A DNA stretch of 64,000 nucleotides from assembly GCA_035079385.1 (NCBI GenBank), contig JAVHKY010000028.1, positions 496,001-560,000 of the forward strand, written 5' to 3'. This document shows positions 10,330 to 20,736 of the stretch, piece after piece. Numbering within the stretch: the first letter of the stretch is position 1; each line of letters begins with the position of its first letter. Made by a program: the position numbers and the translations under genes. Below the pieces are notes generated by a model, which was not told the origin of the DNA, did not search any database, and was given only the letters and a program-made list of their open reading frames with translations. This DNA is from Aspidiotus rigidus (lineage: Eukaryota; Arthropoda; Insecta; Hemiptera; Diaspididae).

Positions 10330-11400
10330 ATAATTTGCGCACCGTATAATAATTTCTATTTGAAAAGTCGAGAAACTCCGAGGTGACTTCCTCGAAGCCG
10401 CTATCTTTGGAAAGCAATTTCTTAAGGAAGTCAAACGCAACGTTTGGAACAACCCTAGGACAGAACGGATAATCGATTTGACGTCACTAATTCTAGGAAC
10501 AACATTTAACGAATTCTTGACAGAATATTAAGGCAATCGATAGTCGACGATCGCACCTTTAGGCGAAACATCAAGAAACTTTGCGAGGTTGTGGGGACGA
10601 AAGGACGACTACAATACCCCGTCTAATGGCTCCTAGGAAGCCTATATGAATGGGAGTGAGGAACAAGGATAGATGGTTTTAGAGATAACGACAGTATAAT
10701 GTATTTACGTTCATCCTTGTGACATAGGTGTTAAAGTTGAAACTTACCGCGTGGCGGCTTTCGAGGAACTGCTTCATCTTCTGGGCATGATCCTGTCTGT
10801 CCATAACCACAAAGAAGCTGACTTTGTCGGTTTCAGAAACAACAAGATCCAAAAGTTACATTTCGGACTAGAACTTCCTGAAGATGCCACATATCTTTCG
10901 GTCGGCACTTGGTACTAAATGGGTCTCAATGAAGTGAGTTCATGTATTGGTTATCGAGTCACCGACTCCGATCCGAACAGAGAGGTCTTCCACCACGGCA
11001 TCTCTGGCCTTGGGAGGGTTTAACGGTGCAACCTCCTGCTGGCCAAGTCTTTTTCCAAGAATTCCACTTCATCTTTTTTGAATGAGGATCCAGAATAATG
11101 GATCACCTAGGTTCAGACTAGTGAGCTCTTACCTGCGAATCAGCATTTTTTGGCAACCTGCTGAGATTTACCTTCGCTGCAGCGTATTTGAGCAAGGTTC
11201 TGTGAAAATAGTCATAAAGTTCTAGATCATGAAGCTCCTCAATGAGTCTAGAATATGTGATGAATTTTTCCTCCCATACGACCTTCTCAACTCGAACTTC
11301 CACCAACTTCGGGTAAATACCTTGGTCAATTTTCTAGTAGTACCATAGTTGTCTGTATCAAAACAAAAGTTGATAAACTGGGGCCAAAGGTCCTCATGAT
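10330..11400 (-). pseudogene. ancient Penelope-like N-terminal/RT fragment (copy G), opposite to F
   Basis: On the minus strand, broken frames recover the front half of a PLE protein: FKKDEVEFLEKDLAS (compare LTQGEMTLLEKGLKF), then TDKVSFFVVMDRQ (compare ADKGNAVVVMNKAS), then RPHNLAKFLD (compare SPTYSLAKFLD), then YSVKNS. The 62-residue ORF at 11118-11306 lies just upstream and may be the N-terminal tail. Orientation is opposite to copy F, so the two halves of a PLE lie inverted here, either two insertions or an internal inversion. Confidence 0.65.
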
Positions 11401-11639
11401 AGGAGTTTCGGTACAGGAATCGAAAATAGGCAGTATTTGCCCGTTAATTGATTGAATTATTTCGGCTCGCGAGATAGATGAAATAAGTAAATAATTTGCA
11501 AACCATCCATCTTAATTTTAACGTTGATAAGGAAGAAATACATATATCCTGCAAACTCTCGATCCTACTACCTTCTTCCCATGGGAGTTATTCAGGAGGA
11601 AAAAATGTTAGGAGATTCAAAATTCCTACTTGATAAAAT

Positions 11640-12060
11640 GAAATTTTTTTATAAGTATATTAATTTTCATATCAATTTTAAATTTTTTAATTAAAATTTT
11701 TAATAAATCAATTTTAATATTATAATAAAATATATTATTTTAAAAAATTAAATAAAATAAAAAATTATTTATAATATTTTTAAAATTAATTTCAATTAAT
11801 TCATGAAAAATATTTTAAATTATGTAATAATAAAATTAATTAATCAATTTAATTTAAGTTTAGTGATATTAAAGAATTAATTTAATAACTTTATTTTTGA
11901 TATTTTATTCAATAAAATCCAATTTTATATTATTTTTTAATTCATTATTATTATTATTTTTAAATATAAATATTAAACTTAAATATGAAAAAATTATTAT
12001 AAAATAAATAATTTATTGCGAATAAAAATTTCATTTTCTTTACATTAATCAATTAATTTT
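11640..12060. repeat. AT-rich island
   Basis: About 420 bp almost wholly of A and T with abrupt edges: mixed-composition sequence before 11630 and after 12065. No ORF, tRNA-like or rRNA-like signal. It resembles the larger island at 58.5-60.0 kb in composition. Confidence 0.6.
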
Positions 12061-12125
12061 ATACTTTGGAAACTTTTCTGCTGAATCGAATAGAACTCCT
12101 ATGCCTTTCGGTTTCCCTCCCGTTT

Positions 12126-12317
12126 CAGGCACGCACACAGGAATTTCCTTTGGGGGGGGGGCTATGTCTTTTGGCCATAAAAAAAATTTAACTCTCTTTA
12201 CTTTAGATTTAAAAAAGATGTTTTCAACTTCGTTCTAGTGCTGTAAGATAGATTTGTTTCACCGAGCCTTAGGGGGGGGCTTCAGCCCCCCTAGCCCCCT
12301 CCTTCGGTGCGCGCCTG
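12126..12317. mobile_element. hAT-type MITE (192 bp) with 8-bp target duplication
   Basis: Ends form inverted repeats beginning CAGGCACGCAC on the left and reading CAGGCGCGCAC from the right. The flanking 8-mers are identical: TCCCGTTT at 12118-12125 and at 12318-12325. An 8-bp duplication with CAG-type tips is the hAT hallmark. The interior has G-rich/C-rich self-pairing tracts near each end and no coding capacity, so it is non-autonomous. Confidence 0.9.
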
Positions 12318-12325
12318 TCCCGTTT

Positions 12326-14375
12326 ACTACAATCCTCTCACTCCAAGGCCTCCTTGGAAGGGTTGAAGATAACGTTGTCAAATTGGAAAATTAAAGTGTT
12401 ATGAACTTATGACTTTCTAGGTGCCATTACGTTGATAAAATCTTTGTACACTTGGGCAGTTGAATACATGGGAAAGAGGATAAAACTCGACGGTTGATAA
12501 GCACATAAAATTGTGAAATATATACTTGTGGTCATATGATATGTGACGCTGAAAGAAATTTCGAGCTCCTAATCGAAGAGAAGAGCCTCGACCTCAGAGA
12601 AAATACAAGTTCTGATTTTTATGGGACGCGCTCTCTGTGGTGCATTTCTAGAGTTGAAGATGGCTTTAACAACATCTTGCCAGTAGCACTATATGGTGAT
12701 GAGTAAATATAGCCTATGCAGTCCCTTCCTACGTACCCTGTTGCGACTTAATCGTTACCTATATCAGATTTAGAGAGGATAGCATTTCTTCGAGCGTGTA
12801 AGAGTACATTTGATGAAATTATTCTAAAATTCTGAGCTTAATAAAATACAGAAGCAGATGAAAACAAAACAAATTGAAAAATATCGTAGAACCAGCCATA
12901 ACTCCATGAAAAAGGAGAAAGCTCGCCAGAATTCTCGTAACGACTGTTCAATTAGTTTTAATTCCATAATCCTTTTGAGCGTCTAATGAAATTTATCGCG
13001 TAAAATGGCTTTTACAATGAACTTTCTTCTAAATTTTAACGTATATTTTATAAGATCGAAGAAACAGCACGTAAGTTTGCAATTCGTCATCATATTTCAT
13101 AGGTACTCTCCGGTGCATCTTCAAACTGAGCCAAAAAAACAATCTAAATCAACTTTCTTCCGTAATCACGGCGATGGTGATACCGTCGTCATCAATCGTA
13201 GCCAGAAATATCTTAACTGTATCGCGATAAAAACACGACTATATTTTACGATCTGGTACTATTAATAATTTCTTCTTTTATTCTCGATTTTACGTTTTTC
13301 TTCGAATAAAATACGGGCCGGCCAAAACATACCTAATAAACACAAACGCGTACATAACAAAAAGTGCATTTAGACCTTTATATATTAATAACTTATCTGT
13401 GTTTCGAAAACTTGAAATGTGGAGGTATGGAACACGTTTTTGTATACAGTTTACAATTTTAGAGTGACGTTACATATTAATAATGCTATCGGTAGGTATA
13501 AGTGTTGTGAAAAATTCGTATTTCTTGTTCCAAATCGAAGGAAAAAGAAAAAACACAAAAATACCATTAAATTTCGCGAAAGCGATTTGTTATTTCTCAC
13601 ATTTTAGTTCAACCACCGTATATTGGACGTTTATTTTGAAAACTCTTCCGGATCCAAGAACCAAATTGAACTTTTTTTTTCGTATCGTGAAATTTTGGAG
13701 ACAATATTATGATACCTATACTTCGCAAGGGTATAGGAAATCTTCAAGTTACTAAAGTTTGCGTTATGATTTCGAGAAAAAAGATATCCAATAAAGTTAT
13801 AAACGATATCCTCTCTGACTGAAAAAACAGAAAAAATTCATTTAGAGGGGCTACGCTGAAAGAAACGGTTCAATAACCAGATGCCAACTTTTGGGACAAG
13901 AGAATGAGTTGATGAATGGTTCCTTAACTATAGGGAACCATTCGCGAACTGAAATTTAGCACTTGGTTACCGCGAACATTTCTCACATTTGATGCATGGG
14001 GAATGGACATACCTTCCCCTTCTCTCTGATAATCGTTCGGCCCACTTGTCCAGCATACGTTAAAATTTGAATGCCCACCCGGAAACTCCCTGTTCGAAGT
14101 CATTCATAGTTGAAAAATTATCAAAAAAATCAAGACAAACAAATTACAAATTAATGCGACGAGTAGTTTAATATTTTATAATAGGTAAAAGTACTAGGTA
14201 TTGCTAATTTTAATGCTTTGTAAACTATGCGACTGGTTGAATTAACGATATTCAATACCTCACCGCATACGTGGTGTTGCGCCTTTTTCCTTCCAGCTGT
14301 ATGATATATTGTTTGTAAGCATCCATTAATCTGTTGCGTCGAGTGATACCACCGTGAGTCGAACAAGAAACCCAA
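12326..14375. other. no gene recognised
   Basis: About 2 kb with only short ORFs of low-complexity appearance; I see no domain, repeat pair or RNA gene. Confidence 0.5.
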
Positions 14376-14955
14376 ATGCATTTCAACCGAACTCCGTATG
14401 CATTTATGATAATACTTTTCTGTGTATCTTCTCTCGTAACTCGAGAATATGGTGTCTATAAGATTCACCGGCGAATGTTCCCAACTGGTGATAATTTTTC
14501 TGTAGCAAAGATGAGAGAATTATTGTTGTCCGACATCGTTTATTTGCATTTGATGAAGGGAACGGAGATAAATAAGAAATTTATGATAGCTGAAGGGAAA
14601 TTAGATGTTCTCTTAATTGCGTGTACGTACAGAGTGTTTTTCAATATGTCGACAAGTAACCTATGACCTAGTTTAACTTGATAAAGTGAGAAATTAGTCA
14701 CTTTTTACAGATGTCATACTTCTGGGAGAAAAATGTGATCCAGATTTAGCTCGGGCTGATGAAGAAATAGGTATCCAAAAAAGTTTCACTAAATTATACT
14801 ACATACCTCGTCCTTCACAAATGCTCGGTTTTTGGAAAATTCGTGGTTCAGATACCATCATCATTGAGTTTGAAATAGTCAGTGGTACAAAAGATGGCTC
14901 AAAGAATAAGGAACTCACACAGGAGGCGACAGGAGAGATAATTCAACGAAACTGA
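14376..14955 (+). CDS. candidate secreted-protein gene, first two exons
   Basis: Exon 1 would be 14376-14622 and begins with a signal-peptide-like N terminus (basic start, then FMIILFCVSSLV). A strong donor GTACGT follows at 14623. A T-rich tract and AG acceptor end at 14710. Exon 2 runs open from 14711 to a TGA at 14953-14955, and phases agree (one base carried over plus two). Exon 2 contains GFWKIRGSDTIIIEFEIV, which has a relative near 27.9 kb. Just before the stop, homology with that relative switches frame, so the exon end is either a splice site I cannot place or a frameshift. No known family recognised. Supported by phase-compatible splice sites and the second copy; not by any domain match. 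Confidence 0.45.
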
Positions 14956-15153
14956 TGAAGATTATAGTCGACGCTTCCGAGCCATTCTAGACTCTTCTAC
15001 CCGAACCACATTAACTTCTGCCTTCAAAACTATACACTTTTAGGTATTTCTCTTAGCAAAGATGCTGTTATCCTTCACAAAGCTGGTGATGGAACTATTT
15101 CTGGTTTTGATTAGTGACCTTCTTTAATCTGACTGTCTCTCAAATTCAAATAG

Positions 15154-15286
15154 GTCAATCCGTCAGATCATAAAAATACTTGAAAATCAATGCCGTATTT
15201 ATGTTCCTCTATCAGCACCAAAGAACTTCTTCAAAAAACTATCTGAAATTCTTCGTTTAGAAAAAGAAAATGAAGTGCGTAAATAA
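15154..15286 (+). CDS. candidate last exon of the secreted-protein-like gene
   Basis: Preceded by an AG acceptor (15152-15153), open to TAA at 15284-15286. It encodes a basic tail including ILENQCRIYVPLSAPKNFF and KKLSEILRLEKENEV. A diverged copy lies at 15410-15610 (FENQCRIYARLSPKNF, KKLSEILCLKKENKV), and eroded versions occur further along the array (KIENKCLSPK near 18.4 kb). Conservation of the reading frame between the first two copies suggests real coding sequence. Function unknown; connection to the 14.4-kb exons is inferred from position. Confidence 0.4.
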
Positions 15287-15409
15287 AAATATGAAATGAC
15301 TCAATGAGGTAGTACTGAAACACTCGGAACTTACCAAACACTCACACTAGGGACTCACTCTTGACATGTTATCCATTTTCCAAGGTACACATACAGTCGT
15401 ATAATTATA

Positions 15410-15610
15410 GTGTTGAGCAAATCACTGATGATAAGGTATTCAATGAATGCTGGAACCATAAAGCTGAAGAGTACAAATAAAACGCCACCTAAGATCATGA
15501 AAACATTTGAAAATCAATGTCGTATTTATGCTCGTCTATCACCAAAGAACTTTTCCAAAAAACTATCTGAAATTCTTTGTTTAAAAAAAGAAAATAAAGT
15601 GAATATGTAA
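15410..15610 (+). pseudogene. duplicated copy of the candidate last exon
   Basis: 66-residue ORF whose second half matches 15154-15286 residue for residue over most of its length. The front (MNAGTIKLKSTNKTPPKI) matches a stretch near 18350-18410 (LKNGTVKLTAANEISTKI). It lies in the tandem array and has no evident upstream signal-peptide exon of its own, so it is probably a partial duplicate. Confidence 0.4.
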
Positions 15611-18563
15611 AAATACGAAATAAGGTAGTACTGAAACACTCGGTTCTTACCAAACACTCATATTAGGGTCTCACTCTCGACATATTATCCATTTTCCAAG
15701 GTACACATTCAGTCATACAATTAAACATTATAGAGTGAGCAAGTCATTGATGGTTTTGAAATAAGACAAACTCCAAGTGTTAGAGTTTGTTTACCTGGGT
15801 AGCTTCTCAGATCATATTGCAATGCATCTGGAAATAAAAGCTCCACCATTAGAAATTAAATCCATATAATGGCTAAGTACCGCTACCAGCGCAGTAAATT
15901 AAGTTCATTGACTGCTAGGTATCATTTTACCGCCTTCACTTTGGTACTATTATCTACTACTACTATTAGGAACATACCTTCTTGGACCAAACGAAATTCA
16001 ACGCGTGATTTGTCACCGTATACACAGTTGCAGAAGCATCATCGGCCGTTGCTACAACTCGAATAAACCTATTCCATCCTAACTCTAATGCGTTGTAGAG
16101 ATGACCTGCATGTTTTGATGGTTTTCTCTGAGCAAAATGGTGGCATCCTTGAAGAGGCTACTGATTGGTGACCTCCCTTTATCTGCCATATCCTTTCAAA
16201 TCCAAATTGTTCAGTCTGTCGTACTTCATAATGTCTTACGTTTTCAAGAATTTGAAAATTGTGTAAGAAATATTGATGAAAATACCAGATGGTACTTATC
16301 AATCGATACGGTCGAGGTGTTTTTTTTTTACTCGGAGGTAATGAACGATGTGGTGCGAATGTTGTAGCAGTTGTACCTACTGACGGGACATCAAGGCTTG
16401 ACTCTTGACCCTGCAGCAGTGTTGATTGGGGCATTGATTTCGAGATATCTAAAGAATGAAAATGTAAAACCGACCACTACAAATGAAACTTGTTGAAAAA
16501 AAATCTAATAAACTAAAATACATGAAAACGAGGTAGTACTGAAGCACTCGGTTCTTATCAAAACAATCATACTGAAAACTCACTCTTCATTCATTACCCA
16601 TTTTCCAGGATATACGTCCTGTCGTACATCTTGATTATAAGAGTTGAGCAAGCCACTGGTGGTTTTGAAAAAGACAAGCTCCAAGCGTAAGGTTTAGCAA
16701 ATGTGCAGTAGATCCTATTTGCCATTGTAGCCTCTTAGACCATGCATCAATGCATCTGTAAATAAACTCTCCATTAGGCCTATTTGAAAAATCTATGTTG
16801 TGGCTCTATACAGCGACCAGTGCAGTGTATCAAGTTCATTGACTGTAGCACATTATTTTGCCGTCTTTACTTTGGCACTATTACCTACATATAACGTAAT
16901 TTGTCACCTTCCAATTGTAGAAAGAATAGTCTAGAAGCAGATTTTTCTAAAACTGCAAATTCTAACCTGTTCCTATTGTGACCTTATTGGATTTTATTGC
17001 ATTTTAGAAAAGAACATAATATTATGTAAACAAAACATTATTGCTTTGTGAGCAGGTATAAACCGATTTCTTGCTGCACAGTTGTAGGAAGCATCAATGG
17101 CTTCTGCAGCAACTCATAACGGTAAGCAGTCCTATCCTGACTTCATTGTGTTGTGGCAAAGAACTTGCAAATTCTTGGTTTCTCATAACTGAAAAATATG
17201 ACATACCGGTACTTTAAAGGAGTTTCACTTATCAAAGATGCTGGTATCCTTGATGGTTCTGGTAATGGTTCCGCTTCTGGTACTGACTCGTGACCTAATG
17301 CCACCTGACAGTCTTTCAAATCCAAACTGGTCAATTTGTCATCAGTCCTTGACTCTGAAGTGGTATTTGTTGAGGCATCGTATCGACTTCGAGTTATTTG
17401 ATAAATGGAAACGCGTAATCAACGACTGCAAATAAAACATAAATAAAGATCATAAGGAGATTTGAAAAGAGGTTTCATGTTTAAGCTCTTCTATCTACTA
17501 TTACCAAAATTATGGCAAATTTTCAAGTTTTTGAAAGAACTTTTCCACCAAAACTATCGAAAATTCTTTGTTTAAAAAAAGAAAGAAGAATGAGATGAAA
17601 ACAAATAAAAATTGAAACATTCGGTTCTTACCAAACACTCCTACTGAGGATTTACTCTTGACTTAGGTACCATCCATTTCCCAAGATACATGTCCAGTCA
17701 TACTAGAGACTTTCTCTTGACGTGTCATCCATTTTCCAAGATACATATCTTGTCGTACTAGGTACTCGATTATAATGTTGATTTTGAAAAAAGACAAGCT
17801 CCAAGCGTAAAGTTCAGCAAATGCGCAGTAGATCCTGTTTGCCTTGGTAGCCTAGAAATGTATCTGGAAATAAAATCTTCTTTATTTGAAAAATCGATGT
17901 TGTCGTTCCATATCGCGACCAGTGCAGTTAATCAAGTTCATTGACTGCTATCTGTAGGTACTGTGTTAGGTACTTTACCGACTTCACTTTGGTACTCTTA
18001 TCTACTACGACTATCACTAATATACCTCCCAGGACCGGACTAGATAAGACGTAATTTATCCCTGAGCAACAGTAGAAAACATCAGCAGCCTTTGCTAAAA
18101 CCTGTTCTATCCTAACTCTTTGTCTTGTGGAAGTGACCTGCAAATTATTAATTACATACTTTGAGTTTTTCTAGAAGCAAAAATACTGGTATCCTTGATG
18201 AGGTTAGTGATGATGGACCCGCTTCTAGTACTGACTGGTGACCTTTTTTCATCTAACAGTCATTCAAATTCAAATTGGTCAATCTGTCATCAAGGCTTGA
18301 CTCTTGACCCTGTAGTGGTATTAATTAAGGCATCAATTTTAAGGTATTTAAAGAATGGAACCGTAAAACTGACGGCTGCAAATGAAATATCAACGAAGAT
18401 TAGGAAGATCGAAAACAAGTGTCTCTCGCCAAAATGATAGTAACTTTTGAAATTTTTCAATGAACTTTTCAACAAAAATTATGTAGGTAAAATTAAAAGA
18501 AAAAAAAAAAAAACTGAATTTCCACCAGAAAAAATTTTCTGGCATAGCCAAATAAATGAAAAT

Positions 18564-18912
18564 CATGTTCCATGTCTTTTATATTTTATCAGTCATCTTG
18601 AAATATTTCAGTCTAGGCTTCTACTAGGTCAAGTGTTCGTGAGATATTATTCGTTTACCCCTTTACCTATCTTGGCGTCGTATAAGTCTTCTATGAGAAA
18701 TATGAGGTAGCGCGAACTCGCTCAGCTCGTTCGCCCCCTGTCTCGCTGTTGTATTGGAGTGGTATGAGACAATTCAAGTCTAGGGGACTTGGAAAAATTT
18801 CGACTATCCAGCCTTTATTTATTTAATTATTTTATTATTTAATTATTTTATTATTTAATTATTTTATTATCTAATTATTTAATTATTTAATTATTTAATT
18901 ATTTAATTATTT

Positions 18913-18969
<57 letters not shown>

Positions 18970-19397
18970 TTATTAATTAGGTCAAGTGTTCGTGAGATAT
19001 TATTCGTTTACCCCTTTACATATCTTGGCGTCGTATAAGTCTTGTATGAGAAATATGAGGTAGCGCGAACTCGCTCCGCTCGTTCGCCCCCTGTCTCGCT
19101 GTTGTATTGGAATGGTATGAGACAATTCAAGTCTAGGGGACTTGGAAAATTTCGACTATCCAGCCATATATGATAGGAAGAGGGACTTGGAAAATTTTCT
19201 AATTATTAATTATATTAATTATTTAATTATTTATTTATTTAATTATTTGATTATTTAATTATTTATTTATTATTGAATTAATTATTTATTATTATTACGC
19301 GGGGTGTACTCGCGAATTTCTGAATCACCCACGGGGTAGAGATTTTCTAATTATTAATTATATTAATTATATTAATTATTTAATTATTTATTTATTT

Positions 19398-19442
<45 letters not shown>

Positions 19443-19768
19443 TATATTTATTTATTTATTTATTTATATATTTATTTATTATTAATTATTATTATTATGC
19501 GGGGTGTACTCGCGAATTTCTGAATCACCCACGGGGTAGAGATTTTCTAATTATTAATTATATTAATTATTTAATTATTTATCTATTTAATTATTTAATT
19601 ATTTAATTATTAATTAATTAATTATTTATTATTATTATTACGCGGGGTGTACTCGCAAATTTCTGAATCACCCACGGGGTAGAGATTTCTCTTGACGGGG
19701 GGGGGGGAGGGGGGTGTACTCGCGAGTTTCAAAATCGGGGTCCGGCGAGAGAAAAGACATGGAACATG
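18564..19768. mobile_element. 1.2-kb element with 17-bp inverted ends and AT-tetranucleotide core
   Basis: CATGTTCCATGTCTTTT at 18564-18580 recurs inverted at 19752-19768. The segment interrupts one unit of the tandem array, lengthening its period by about 1.2 kb. Inside, a roughly 170-bp block (containing GGTAGCGCGAACTCGCTC) occurs twice (about 18628-18800 and 18978-19165), and a block with GGGGTGTACTCGCGAATTTC occurs three times, near 19300, 19500 and 19645. ATTT/AATT-type repeats separate them. No coding capacity. I cannot define a clean target duplication. Confidence 0.55.
18811..19680. repeat. ATTT/AATT tetranucleotide-rich tract
   Basis: Long runs of TTTA/TTAA-type repeats broken by the G-rich blocks described for the enclosing element. 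Length is likely polymorphic. Confidence 0.85.
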
Positions 19769-20344
19769 TCAAAAATGAGTTAATGAAAATATGCAAACAA
19801 GGTAGTATATTGAAACATTCTTATTAGGTACTCACTTTGGACATTGTTCTCCATTATCTGAGATATGCGTCCTGTCTTACAACTCAATTACAAAGCGGAG
19901 GAAATATTTGACTTTGAAACAAGATGACCTCCAAGTGCAGAGTTGAGAAAATTCTCAGTAGATCCTATTGGCCTTGATAGCTTCTCAGATCATGTAGCAA
20001 TGCACCTGGAAATGAAAGCGCTACCATTAGGAAAAAATATCGATCTTATCGCTTGCACGTTCTGCTACCAGAGCAATTGAATCAATGCGTATTACTACTG
20101 CCTTACTTTAGGTATTGTTAGCTGCTATACTACTATCACTAACACACCTCGCAGGACAGAACTGAATACGACATAATTTGTCATTGCCCCGGGCTTTCTC
20201 CGCAACCCATATTCACCTCTTTTTATTGTGACTTAATTGCGAATTGTAAAAGAACAGATAAACCAAACATTAGCCCGGTTGTGTTGCTTAAATGCTCGTT
20301 AAAAAAAAAAAAAACAAAAAAAACAAACATTATTGAGCAAATAA

Positions 20345-20733
20345 GGGGGCGTACATAAATTATCTGAGGCGATTTTTGTGATTTTTCAACCCTCCCCCTT
20401 GGTGAGATATCGTGAAATTTGCCTTGACCTCCTCCCCCCTCTTATCACGCGTGAGATTTTCCGAAATGTGTATTTTTGCTTTAAATACATTTATCTGGGC
20501 TTAATCGCGTTTATCTATTAAAAAAACGTAATTTTCTTGATCACATTTTATACCTATTCAAAAAGGACTACTTTTTATTAAATTTAAGCCAGTTTAGCAA
20601 TATTTTAGAATATATTTGTGTGAGAAAAAAATTATATTAGATTTGCCGGTACCCCCTCCCCTTCACGTAAGTATTGGTGAGACTTGGCTGGACCCCCTCC
20701 CCCAAATGCCTCACGTAATTTATGGACGCCCCC
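20345..20733. mobile_element. Harbinger-like MITE, copy 1 (389 bp)
   Basis: Inverted ends GGGGGCGTACATAAATTA on the left and GGGGGCGTCCATAAATTA read from the right, flanked by 3-bp TAA (20342-20344 and 20734-20736). A 3-bp TWA duplication and G-rich tips fit PIF/Harbinger, but transposase identity is not shown. A second copy is at 26195-26565, with the same order of motifs throughout. Non-coding. Confidence 0.7.
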
Positions 20734-20736
20734 TAA

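Larger units (their letters stand above)
15050..20280 (+). repeat. diverged ~1-kb tandem array (4-5 units)
   Basis: Several landmarks recur in the same order about every 0.95-1.1 kb. A 'GATGCTGGTATCCTTGATG'-like block occurs near 15058, 16130, 17230 and 18180. An 'AGTTCATTGACTG'-like block occurs near 15900, 16825, 17935 and 20075. A 'TACTGAAACACTCGG'-like block occurs near 15312, 15625, 16540, 17610 and 19805; the last interval is long because of the insertion at 18564-19768. Units differ by many substitutions and indels, so the array is old. Three of the four first-type blocks are preceded by a T-rich tract and AG, resembling a repeated splice acceptor. Confidence 0.75.

Noticed and set aside
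18811..19680. CRISPR array (regular spacing of similar blocks)
   Set aside because: Blocks are long, few and separated by AT tetranucleotides; no palindromic short repeats with unique spacers, and the context is eukaryotic.
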